Below, in pieces: positions 26,264-34,341 of a stretch of DNA of 64,000 nucleotides (position 1 is the first letter of the stretch; every line of letters starts with the position of its first letter). The position numbers and the translations under genes are program-made. Source of the DNA: JANJUO01 sp942492935. Lineage in GTDB: Bacteria; Bacteroidota; Ignavibacteria; Kapaibacteriales; UBA2268. Location: contig OW818654.1 of the NCBI GenBank assembly GCA_942492935.1, forward strand, positions 186,001 through 250,000. The letters run 5' to 3'. The notes under the pieces are model-generated. The model made no database searches. It had not been told where the DNA came from and saw only the letters and a list, made by a program, of their open reading frames with translations.

Positions 26264-27007
26264 ATGAAAACACTTTTTTTTATTAGCGCATTAATGCTAT
26301 TTAGCATTAATCTTTTCTCGGCTCCGCCGGATAGCTGCTTGAAAGTTTACGACTATCCTTATGACTCTACTTTTACAAATCCTGAATCAGTTATGATAGA
26401 TAGCTGTGATGGGTCACCTACTTATGGTGTGTATTTCGGAAAGAAATACTTTACTGTAATGTTCAATTACAACATAATACCGAGGACTTATTTAGCACCA
26501 CCAGAAGCTATTATAGAATACACGATAGACAGTATTGATAGTAAGTATTCTATTGCAATCAATGAGTTTACACAATTGAAATTAAATTATGGAAATTTTA
26601 AATTCCGTGAACAAGTACCGAATATGCCTGATACATCACTTGTTTTATGCCGATCACTTTATTTGATTTTTGATAAGTATGTACCAATTAAAGAAATAGA
26701 ACAGGTACTAAATGGTTTTACATCAGTAAAAAGTGGATATTTTTCAAGCTGGTTTGGAGCTATATCTGATGTTAATGAATCAAATACAGATAACGATGAG
26801 ATTATTATTTATCCAAATCCTGTATCTAACATAATAATGATACAAGGAATAGATAGTTCAGATATGCAATCTTATTCGATTTATGATACTTATGGAAAAA
26901 AAATAATTGAAGGTGAATTCAATAAACAAATTGATGTATCTTACTTGATTCCGGGAGTTTATTTCATAAAAGTTGGAAATAAATCCTATAAATTTATTAA
27001 AATTTAA
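26264..27007 (+). CDS. Secreted protein of unknown function with T9SS sorting domain, tandem copy 1
   Basis: The 247-residue protein has a signal peptide (about residues 1-20, MKTLFFISALMLFSINLFSA), a central domain with conserved Cys pair (PDSCLKVY and MIDSCDGSPTYGVYFGKK), and a type A sorting domain (DEIIIYPNPVSNIIMIQG to LIPGVYFIKVGNKSYKFIKI). An AAAGGAGAAG ribosome binding site precedes the ATG. No known fold was recognised in the middle (residues 25-175). A paralogue follows with a period of exactly 762 bases. Expected location: cell surface or medium. Confidence 0.88.
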   Translation: MKTLFFISALMLFSINLFSAPPDSCLKVYDYPYDSTFTNPESVMIDSCDGSPTYGVYFGKKYFTVMFNYNIIPRTYLAPPEAIIEYTIDSIDSKYSIAINEFTQLKLNYGNFKFREQVPNMPDTSLVLCRSLYLIFDKYVPIKEIEQVLNGFTSVKSGYFSSWFGAISDVNESNTDNDEIIIYPNPVSNIIMIQGIDSSDMQSYSIYDTYGKKIIEGEFNKQIDVSYLIPGVYFIKVGNKSYKFIKI

Positions 27008-27025
27008 ACAAAGGAGAAGTGTATT

Positions 27026-27769
27026 ATGAAAACACTTTTTTTAATTGGCGCATTTATGCTATTTAGCATTAATCTTTTCTCTGCAACTCCGGATAGCTGC
27101 TTGAAAGTTTATAATGATTTAAGTGACTCAACATTTTTTAATTACGAATCAGTTATGATAGATAGCTGTGATGGGTCACCTACTTATGGTGTGTATTTCG
27201 GAAAGAAATACTTTACTGTAATGTTCAATTACAACATAATACCGAGGACTTATTTAGCACCACCAGAAGCTATTATAGAATACACGATAGACAGTATTGA
27301 TAGTAAGTATTCTATTGCAATCAATGAGTTTACACAATTGAAATTAAATTATGGAAATTTTAAGTTCCGTGAAAAAGTACCGAATATGCCTGATACATCA
27401 ATTGTAATACCACGGACACTTTATTTAATTTTTGATAATTATGTACCGATTAAAGAAATTGAATTATTAATAAATGGTTTTACATCTGTTGAAAGCGGTT
27501 ATTTTTCAAGTTGGTTTGGATTAATATCAGATGTTGATGATTCTAAAATAAATAACTCAGACATTTTTATTTATCCAAATCCTGTATCTAATATAATAAT
27601 GATACAAGGGATAGATAGTTCAGATATGCAATCTTATTCGATTTTCGATACTTATGGAAAAAAAATAATTGAAGGTGAATTCAATAAACAAATTGATGTA
27701 TCTTACTTGATTCCGGGAGTTTATTTCATAAAAGTTGGAAATAAATCCTATAAATTTATTAAAATTTAA
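27026..27769 (+). CDS. Secreted protein of unknown function with T9SS sorting domain, tandem copy 2
   Basis: This is a paralogue of the preceding gene with the same length and leader (AAACAAAGGAGAAGTG before the ATG). DNA at 27146-27364 is identical to 26384-26602, and the sorting domain is nearly identical. The segment after the signal peptide (LKVYNDLSDSTFFNYESV) and the pre-CTD region (IEKELLINGFTSVESG type) differ noticeably. This mosaic pattern suggests recent gene conversion or local diversification. Function unknown. Confidence 0.88.
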   Translation: MKTLFLIGAFMLFSINLFSATPDSCLKVYNDLSDSTFFNYESVMIDSCDGSPTYGVYFGKKYFTVMFNYNIIPRTYLAPPEAIIEYTIDSIDSKYSIAINEFTQLKLNYGNFKFREKVPNMPDTSIVIPRTLYLIFDNYVPIKEIELLINGFTSVESGYFSSWFGLISDVDDSKINNSDIFIYPNPVSNIIMIQGIDSSDMQSYSIFDTYGKKIIEGEFNKQIDVSYLIPGVYFIKVGNKSYKFIKI

Positions 27770-27787
27770 ACAAAGGAGAAGTGTATT

Positions 27788-27817
27788 ATGAAAACACTTT
27801 TTTTTATTATCGCATAG
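27788..27817 (+). pseudogene. Truncated start of a third tandem T9SS gene copy
   Basis: Exactly 762 bases after the start of copy 2, the leader AAACAAAGGAGAAGTG and ATG appear again and encode only MKTLFFIIA before a TAG. Homology ends where an inverted-repeat element (27811-27957) begins, so the third copy was either cut off by repeat insertion or deleted up to it. Confidence 0.85.
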
Positions 27818-27957
27818 CGATTAAATTATGGTAACAAGGAGAATAAAAGAGATATATTTATCACGTAGTGATTAAATTATAAGAATATAATCACTACGTG
27901 ATAAAGATTTACTTCAAGAAGTGATTTGTTACTATAATACAATCTCTACGAGATAAG
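27811..27957. repeat. CACGTAGTGATT nested inverted-repeat element, copy 1
   Basis: A central perfect 17-bp stem (TTATCACGTAGTGATTA / TAATCACTACGTGATAA, 27858-27904) lies inside a wider imperfect inverted repeat whose arms read GCGATTAAATTATGGTAACA and TTGTTACTATAATACAATC. A related element occurs at 56722-56900. The remaining bases up to serS (27958-28135) are AT-rich with no other feature. Confidence 0.8.
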
Positions 27958-28135
27958 AAAAAAGTATCATCTCAGCTGTTTTAAAATATGATGATTTTAC
28001 CCCAAATTATAATTATTCTACTTCTCAATCCCAAATATTTTTTAATTTTTTTTATTATATACATCTATCTTTTGATTTATTTAATTATTTTTGTATGATA
28101 TTGAATTGTAATATTTTATAAAGAATTGGTTAGTT

Positions 28136-29398
28136 ATGTTAGACCTTAGATTTATTAGAGAAAATATTGATATTGTTAGAGAAAATATCAAAAATAAAAA
28201 TGAATCAGCAAATGTTGATGCGATTGTTGAAATTGACGAAAGACGCAGACAAATTATTCAAGAAGCTGACAAATTAAAAAATATCAGAAATGTTGTTTCT
28301 AAAGAAATTGCTAATCTTAAAAAGCAAGGTGTAGAAGCTGAAGCTCAAATTGCCGAAATGAAGGGAGTTTCTGATAAAATTAAAGAATATGATGAAGAAT
28401 TACGTGAAACAGAAAGTAAAATTCATGAAATAGTTCTTAGAATTCCAAATATGGCAGGTGCAGATGTTCCAGTTGGTCGTGATGCTGAAGATAATCAAAT
28501 TGTTCGTACTTGGGGAGAATTACCAGTACAAACACTCAACAAGGCACACATGGAAATTGCAACAGATTTGGGCATCATAGACTTTGAACGCGGTGCTAAA
28601 GTATCAGGAGGCGGCTTTGCTTTCTATCGTGGAAAAGGTGCGAAGCTTGAACGTGCATTAATCAACTTTATGATTGATTACCATTTAGAAAATCATAATT
28701 ACACAGAATTACTTCCACCATTTCTCGTAAATGAAAGTTCTATGTATGGTACAGGTCAACTTCCTAAAATGAAAGAAGATATGTATCACGACCCAGAAGA
28801 AAATATGTATCTTATTCCAACTGCGGAAGTACCACTTACAAATTATCATTATGATGAAATGCTGAAATTTGAAGAATTACCAATTAAATATTGTGGTTAT
28901 TCTCCTTGTTTTAGACGTGAAGCTGGAAGCTATGGAAAAGAAGTTCGTGGTTTTCTTAGAGTACATCAATTTAATAAAGTAGAAATGGTAAATTTCTCTA
29001 CTCCAGAAAATTCATGGAATCAATTGGAAATACTCTTAACTGAAGCTGAAGACATAGTTAAAGCATTAGGATTGCATTATAGAGTATTGAGATTATGCAC
29101 CGGTGATACAAGTTTTGCATCTTCTATGACTTATGATATTGAAGTATGGGCAGCAGGCGAGCTAAAATGGCTTGAAGTATCAAGTTGTTCAAACTTTACA
29201 GATTTCCAAGCAAGAAGAGCAAATATCCGTTTCAAACGCCGTTCAGATGCTAAACCAGAATTTGTTCATACTTTAAATGGTAGTGGTCTTGCTACTTCTC
29301 GTATTATGGTAGCAATACTCGAACAATATCTAAATGAAGAAGGCAGAGTAGTTGTACCAGAAGTTTTGAGAAAATATACTGGCTTTGATATTATTTAA
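28136..29398 (+). CDS. serS: Serine--tRNA ligase
   Basis: The 420-residue class II synthetase has the N-terminal coiled-coil arm that holds the tRNA long variable arm (about residues 28-105) and the catalytic core: YLIPTAEVPLTNYH, CFRREAGSYGKEVRGFLRVH (motif 2) and TLNGSGLATSRIMVAILE (motif 3). It charges tRNA-Ser (and selenocysteine tRNA where present). The length matches the family. It ends 8 bases before a cluster of DnaA-box-like sites. Confidence 0.98.
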   Translation: MLDLRFIRENIDIVRENIKNKNESANVDAIVEIDERRRQIIQEADKLKNIRNVVSKEIANLKKQGVEAEAQIAEMKGVSDKIKEYDEELRETESKIHEIVLRIPNMAGADVPVGRDAEDNQIVRTWGELPVQTLNKAHMEIATDLGIIDFERGAKVSGGGFAFYRGKGAKLERALINFMIDYHLENHNYTELLPPFLVNESSMYGTGQLPKMKEDMYHDPEENMYLIPTAEVPLTNYHYDEMLKFEELPIKYCGYSPCFRREAGSYGKEVRGFLRVHQFNKVEMVNFSTPENSWNQLEILLTEAEDIVKALGLHYRVLRLCTGDTSFASSMTYDIEVWAAGELKWLEVSSCSNFTDFQARRANIRFKRRSDAKPEFVHTLNGSGLATSRIMVAILEQYLNEEGRVVVPEVLRKYTGFDII

Positions 29399-29399
29399 T

Positions 29400-29781
29400 A
29401 TCCCATTGTGGAAAAAGTTGTTCTGTGATTTAGTAATATTCCTCATTGCTTTTTTTAATTTAATTAATTATAATTATTAATATAAGCTCTGTGGAAAAGT
29501 GGAAAAGTAAATTTGCAAATTTTTAAATCTATGAATTTAATAATATTTAAAAATTGTAATTCAATAGAAAATTGATGTTGATAATATTGTGGAAAAAATA
29601 ATGTTATCAACATTGATGTTTAAAAAAAAGTGAACAATACAAAGCAAATTTATTTATCCACAAAAATTCAAAAGTGAATTTTAAAAAAAAGTGGAAAATA
29701 TTAATAATGTGTTAAGAACTTTTTTTTGAAAATTAAAAAATTAGTTAAGTATAAATTTAATAATAAGTTAAAAATAAAAAT
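29400..29781. other. oriC: Candidate chromosomal replication origin (DnaA-box cluster)
   Basis: The 380-bp AT-rich gap between serS and rpiB holds one perfect DnaA box TTATCCACA at 29654-29662 (+). Three TGTGGAAAA sites (reverse of TTTTCCACA, within TTWTNCACA) lie at 29407-29415, 29490-29498 and 29588-29596. One-mismatch sites lie at 29498-29506 and 29690-29698 (AGTGGAAAA), 29576-29584 (TGTTGATAA) and 29604-29612 (TTATCAACA). No other gap I read has such a cluster. Two parS sites lie 10-14 kb away, next to mnmE/mnmG, as is usual near origins. Neither dnaA nor dnaN is in the window, so this remains a prediction. Confidence 0.7.
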
Positions 29782-30222
29782 ATGAAAATAGCATTAGGTT
29801 CAGATCACGCAGGATATAAGTATAAACAGATTATATCTCAATGGCTTAAAGAAAATGAGCATCAAGTTCTTGATTTTGGAGCTTTTTCGGAAGACTCCGT
29901 TGATTATCCAGATTATGCTTATCCGACAGCCGAAGCAGTAGCAGCAAATATTGCAGATTTTGGAATACTAATATGTGCTACAGGTACTGGAATGTCAATT
30001 ATGGCAAATAAAATGACCGGAATCAGAGCTGCTAATTGCTGTTCTATAAGAATGGCAGAACTTGCACGTCAGCATAATAATGCAAATGTTTTGTGTTTTG
30101 GTTCAAGACTTACAGAAATTGAAATGGCAAAAAAAATAATTCTAAAGTTTCTTTCTACTGAATTTGATGGTGGAAGACACATGATTAGAGTTGAAAAAAT
30201 TCATAATTTAACAGGATATTAA
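29782..30222 (+). CDS. rpiB: Ribose 5-phosphate isomerase B
   Basis: The 146-residue protein matches RpiB: KIALGSDHAGYKYKQ at the start, SVDYPDYAYPTAEAV, the active-site ICATGTGMSIMANKMTGIRA and ARQHNNANVLCFGSR. It interconverts ribose 5-phosphate and ribulose 5-phosphate in the pentose phosphate pathway. An enoyl-CoA hydratase gene starts one base after its stop codon, indicating co-transcription. Confidence 0.96.
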   Translation: MKIALGSDHAGYKYKQIISQWLKENEHQVLDFGAFSEDSVDYPDYAYPTAEAVAANIADFGILICATGTGMSIMANKMTGIRAANCCSIRMAELARQHNNANVLCFGSRLTEIEMAKKIILKFLSTEFDGGRHMIRVEKIHNLTGY

Positions 30223-30223
30223 T

Positions 30224-30976
30224 ATGAATGGATTTGTTCAATTTGAAATAATCAATAAAATTGGAATAATTACATTTAATCATCCTAAAAGTAATTCTTT
30301 ACCTTCTGAAATATTAAAAAAACTTTCTGATGAAATAACCAATTTTTCAGAAAATGAGCAAGTTAATGTATTGATAATCAAAAGCACTGGTGGCAAAGCA
30401 TTTTGTGCCGGTGCTTCTTTTGATGAATTGATTGCAATTGAAGATTTTGAAAGTGGTTTAAAATTCTTCTCTGGATTTGCAAATGTCATAAATGCAATAA
30501 GAAAATGTCCAAAATTTGTGATTGTTTCAGTAAATGGAAAAGCAATCGGTGGCGGAGTTGGTCTTGCAGCATCGGGTGATTATACTTTTGCAATTAATAC
30601 AGCCGATGTTAAGCTAAGTGAATTTGCTCTCGGAATTGGACCATTCGTAGTTGGACCAGCTGTAGAAAGGAAAATAGGTAAATCAGCATTTGCTCAGATG
30701 TCCACAGATTTTGAATTTTATTCTGCTGATTGGGCATATAATAAAGGATTATATTCAGTAATTTGTGATTCAATTGAAGAATTAGATAAAAAAGTAATGG
30801 AATTTGCAGAAAAAATGTCTGCTATGAGTTTAGATGCAACAAAAGAATTGAAGAAAATGTTTTGGGAAGGCACAGAAAATTGGGATGAATTATTAATAGA
30901 AAGAGCAAAAATAAGTGGCAGATTAGTTTTATCAGATTTCACTAAAAATTATATACGCAAATTTAAAGAAAAGTAA
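30224..30976 (+). CDS. Enoyl-CoA hydratase/isomerase family protein
   Basis: The 250-residue crotonase-fold protein shows GGKAFCAGASFDELIAIED (first oxyanion-hole region) and VNGKAIGGGVGLAASGDYTF (second oxyanion-hole region). Downstream, ALGIGPFVVGPAVERKIG corresponds to the region bearing a catalytic Glu in hydratases; here the Gly-Ile-Gly-Pro-Phe sequence lacks that Glu, so the reaction could differ (hydratase, isomerase or other). It is joined to rpiB with a single intervening base. Substrate unknown. Confidence 0.88.
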   Translation: MNGFVQFEIINKIGIITFNHPKSNSLPSEILKKLSDEITNFSENEQVNVLIIKSTGGKAFCAGASFDELIAIEDFESGLKFFSGFANVINAIRKCPKFVIVSVNGKAIGGGVGLAASGDYTFAINTADVKLSEFALGIGPFVVGPAVERKIGKSAFAQMSTDFEFYSADWAYNKGLYSVICDSIEELDKKVMEFAEKMSAMSLDATKELKKMFWEGTENWDELLIERAKISGRLVLSDFTKNYIRKFKEK

Positions 30977-31186
30977 TTAGAATGTTATTAATTTGAAATA
31001 TTTGTTATATCTAAATAAAGGAGTTAATATTTGGTAAACATTTTCAATCGTTTTAATTTAATTAATTCAATCAATAGATTGGATTTTTATGAATGTTGTT
31101 GATTAGATAGAAATATTAAAGTTTGTTCTTTATGAACATTTAAAATATTATTTTTGTAATTAGTAATTATAATTTTTGAAAACATT

Positions 31187-34162
31187 ATGTTTGATATTTA
31201 TTTAGAAGAAATACAATCGCAGTATGAAAACCATTCTGAAAGTTCAGAATTGTCTTACAGAACAGCATTTGAAAATATGCTAAATAGCTTTTGTGATTCT
31301 CATTCAATTAGAAAACTAAAAATCAAACATGAGCCGAAAATTATTGATGGAATTGGCAAACCAGACTACAAAGTATCTACTGAATCAATGCTTACAATTG
31401 GATTAATAGAAACAAAACAGATTGGTGAGAATTTAAATAAAACTATTAATACTCCTCAAATAGCAAAATATAAACAAATTTCTGATAACATTATCATTAC
31501 AGACTATTTGAATTTCTATCTTATAAAAAATGGTGAACTTGTTCTTAATATTGCCTTATGCGAAACCAATGAATTAGTGAAAAGAAATTTTAAATTAGAT
31601 AAAATTAAATCCTCTGAACTTGAAAAATTACTCATTACATTTTTTGAAAGCGAACCTGAAACTATTGTTACAGTGAATGATTTAGCTGAGAAATTATCAA
31701 ATAAAGCCATTTTACTTAGGGAATTTAGCAAGGAAAATTTAAAAATTGATAAAAGCGACAGTAACAAGTTATTTGCAATGTATAATGTATTTAAAGAAAC
31801 TTTATTACCGCAATTAGAAACTGATTATTTTGCTGATATTTATGCACAAACACTGAGTTATGGTTTATTCCTTGGAGGATTGAATTGCAATTCTGCTAAA
31901 GAACAAATGAACAAGGTAACTGCATATTCTTTAATGCCCAATTCATTTTCATTAATAAAAGAATTATTTCATAATCTTGATGATTTCCCGCCTGATATAG
32001 TTTGGGCGATTGATGAAATTATTACTATTCTTAAAGTTACAGATTATGTTGCAATTAAAAAGGAATTTGCAGAATATCGAAGAAATGATATGGGATTTGC
32101 AGACCCATTTATATATTTTTATGAAGATTTTCTCAAACGATATGATAAAACACAACGAGAATTAAGAGGAGTTTACTATACTCCTGAAGCTGTTGTGTCT
32201 TTTATTGTTCGTTCAACAGAGGAAATATTAAAAAATACGTTTGAAATGAATGATGGATTTGCAAATAAAAATGTAACTGTACTTGATTTTGCTTGTGGAA
32301 CGGGTACATTTTTGCTGAATATTTTCAAGCAAGCATTAGAAAGTGCGAGCCAATTCGGAAATAAAAAGTTTGTAAATCTAATTCTGAATGACGATTTAAT
32401 TAACAGATTTTATGGATTTGAATTGCTTGTAGCTCCTTATGTTGTTGCACATTTAAAAATATCAGAATTTTTTAAAGAAGAAGGTTATTCTCTTGATGAA
32501 GGCAAACGACTTGGAGTGTATCTCACTAATACACTAAGTAATAAAGAACCAAAACCATTTCCATTTATGCCTCATTTAACGTTTGAAGGTAAAGCTGCAA
32601 ACCGAATCAAAAATGAAAATGTATTAGTAGTTGTTGGCAATCCACCATATTCAGTTAAAAGTCAAAATAAAAATGATTTTATATCTAATGAAAAATTAAA
32701 CCGTTATAAAACAGCCGTCAAGAATGAAAGAAATATTCAACCTTTATCAGATGATTACATTAAATTTATTAGATTTGCCCATTGGAAAATGGAAGACAAA
32801 GATAAGGGAGTAATTGGAATAATTTCAAATAATTCTTATTTAGATGGATTAATTCACAGAGGAATGAGAGAAGAACTACTTAAAGATTTTGATGAAATTT
32901 ATATCGTGAACCTTCATGGGAACTCAAGAATAGGTGAAAAAAACATTGATGGCACTAAAGATGAAAACGTATTTGAAATAATGCAGGGTGTATCTATTGC
33001 AATTTTTGTTAGAAAGCAAAAAGAAAGACAGAAACCTTGCAAAGTGTTTTACAAAGATTTATTTGGAGCAAAGCAAGCAAAATATAATTATTTATGGGCA
33101 AATAGTATAAGTACAACTGATTGGATAGAGTTAAATCCAGAAAACAAATCTTTTTATTTTTCAGTAAAGAATTTTGAGCATTTCAAACAATATGAAAAAT
33201 TTATTGCAATTGATGAGATATTTGAAAAAAGGAACATTGGAATTGCAACTGGTAAGGATATTGATTTTGTTAAATTCAGGATAAATCAATTTGAAGTGTT
33301 TAAGCATAAAAAAGTTAAGCCATATTTTTACAGACCTTATGACAATAGACTAATATATTATGATTTGGAAACTTTGCAAAGAGCAAGATATGGATTAATG
33401 CAACATATAGAAAAGGATAACCTCGTACTTGCGTTAGCTCGTAGAATGAGACAGAATTTTGGTGTTCCATGTTTGGTTACTAAAAACCTTGTTTGCAGAC
33501 ACAGTATTTCAGATATGACTTATACTTTCCCACTTTATCTTTACCAAGACAACAAAGATGTTAATGAAAATGGAAATGGGTATTTATTTAAGGAAGATAA
33601 TAAAAAGGATAATTTTACAAAGAAATTCAGACAATTCATAAAAGATTATTATGTTTCAAAATACGATTTTAGCCCAAGTCCTGAGCAAATTATGAGTTAT
33701 ATTTATGCAATATTGTATTCCGATAATTACCGTGAAAAATACTTTGAATTTCTTAAAATTGATTTTCCTAAAATTCCATTTACAGATGATTTAGAATTGT
33801 TTAAAGAATTGGCAAAGATTGGTAGTAATTTAATCGAACACCATTTGATGAGAAAATCAACAAGACTAACAAATTGCAAATTTTCTGCAATTAGTGATGA
33901 TTTTACTATTAATAAAGTAGTTAGAGTATTGAAAGATGTCAATATTAATATGGATTGTGCTTTTAAAGATATAGATGATGAAATATGGAATTATAAAATT
34001 GGGGGTTACAATCCATTAGAAAAATGGCTCACTGAAAGAAAACGACATAATTACACTCTCAATTCAGACGATATCCGTCATTTTATTGATATGGTAGATT
34101 CAATCGCTTATACAATTAAAACTGTAGAAAAAATAAATAAATTAACTGAAAATTGGATTTGA
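31187..34162 (+). CDS. Type IIG restriction-modification enzyme (nuclease and N6-adenine methyltransferase in one chain)
   Basis: The 991-residue protein begins with a PD-(D/E)xK-like nuclease region (GKPDYKV, then GLIETKQIG, about residues 60-90). A helical connector follows (IYFYEDFLKRYDKTQRELRG and VYYTPEAVVSFIVRS), then a gamma-type N6-adenine methyltransferase with motif I VLDFACGTGTFLLNIF (about 365) and motif IV VVGNPPYS (about 485). The last 350 residues are the likely target-recognition region. No helicase motifs are present, which separates it from the longer type ISP enzymes. It would cut unmodified DNA at a distance from its site and methylate one strand. It is a single gene flanked by housekeeping genes. 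A decayed relative lies at 3788-4066. Confidence 0.9.
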   Translation: MFDIYLEEIQSQYENHSESSELSYRTAFENMLNSFCDSHSIRKLKIKHEPKIIDGIGKPDYKVSTESMLTIGLIETKQIGENLNKTINTPQIAKYKQISDNIIITDYLNFYLIKNGELVLNIALCETNELVKRNFKLDKIKSSELEKLLITFFESEPETIVTVNDLAEKLSNKAILLREFSKENLKIDKSDSNKLFAMYNVFKETLLPQLETDYFADIYAQTLSYGLFLGGLNCNSAKEQMNKVTAYSLMPNSFSLIKELFHNLDDFPPDIVWAIDEIITILKVTDYVAIKKEFAEYRRNDMGFADPFIYFYEDFLKRYDKTQRELRGVYYTPEAVVSFIVRSTEEILKNTFEMNDGFANKNVTVLDFACGTGTFLLNIFKQALESASQFGNKKFVNLILNDDLINRFYGFELLVAPYVVAHLKISEFFKEEGYSLDEGKRLGVYLTNTLSNKEPKPFPFMPHLTFEGKAANRIKNENVLVVVGNPPYSVKSQNKNDFISNEKLNRYKTAVKNERNIQPLSDDYIKFIRFAHWKMEDKDKGVIGIISNNSYLDGLIHRGMREELLKDFDEIYIVNLHGNSRIGEKNIDGTKDENVFEIMQGVSIAIFVRKQKERQKPCKVFYKDLFGAKQAKYNYLWANSISTTDWIELNPENKSFYFSVKNFEHFKQYEKFIAIDEIFEKRNIGIATGKDIDFVKFRINQFEVFKHKKVKPYFYRPYDNRLIYYDLETLQRARYGLMQHIEKDNLVLALARRMRQNFGVPCLVTKNLVCRHSISDMTYTFPLYLYQDNKDVNENGNGYLFKEDNKKDNFTKKFRQFIKDYYVSKYDFSPSPEQIMSYIYAILYSDNYREKYFEFLKIDFPKIPFTDDLELFKELAKIGSNLIEHHLMRKSTRLTNCKFSAISDDFTINKVVRVLKDVNINMDCAFKDIDDEIWNYKIGGYNPLEKWLTERKRHNYTLNSDDIRHFIDMVDSIAYTIKTVEKINKLTENWI

Positions 34163-34341
34163 TAATCAGTTTCTTAGAAAGTTTTATAAATACTCATCCC
34201 ATAAATAACTTTAAAATGATTTTCTGATATAATTTTTAAAAAAAATTAAAATTAATGATTATTTATTGTAACAAAACTACCCCTTCAATACGTCTATGTA
34301 TTGATTGTTAAAACAAATTTTAAAAAAGTATAGGTATTTTT

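Noticed and set aside
31187..34162. Type ISP classification for the fused R-M enzyme
   Set aside because: No helicase motifs are present and the length (991 residues) fits type IIG rather than the roughly 1,600-residue ISP enzymes.
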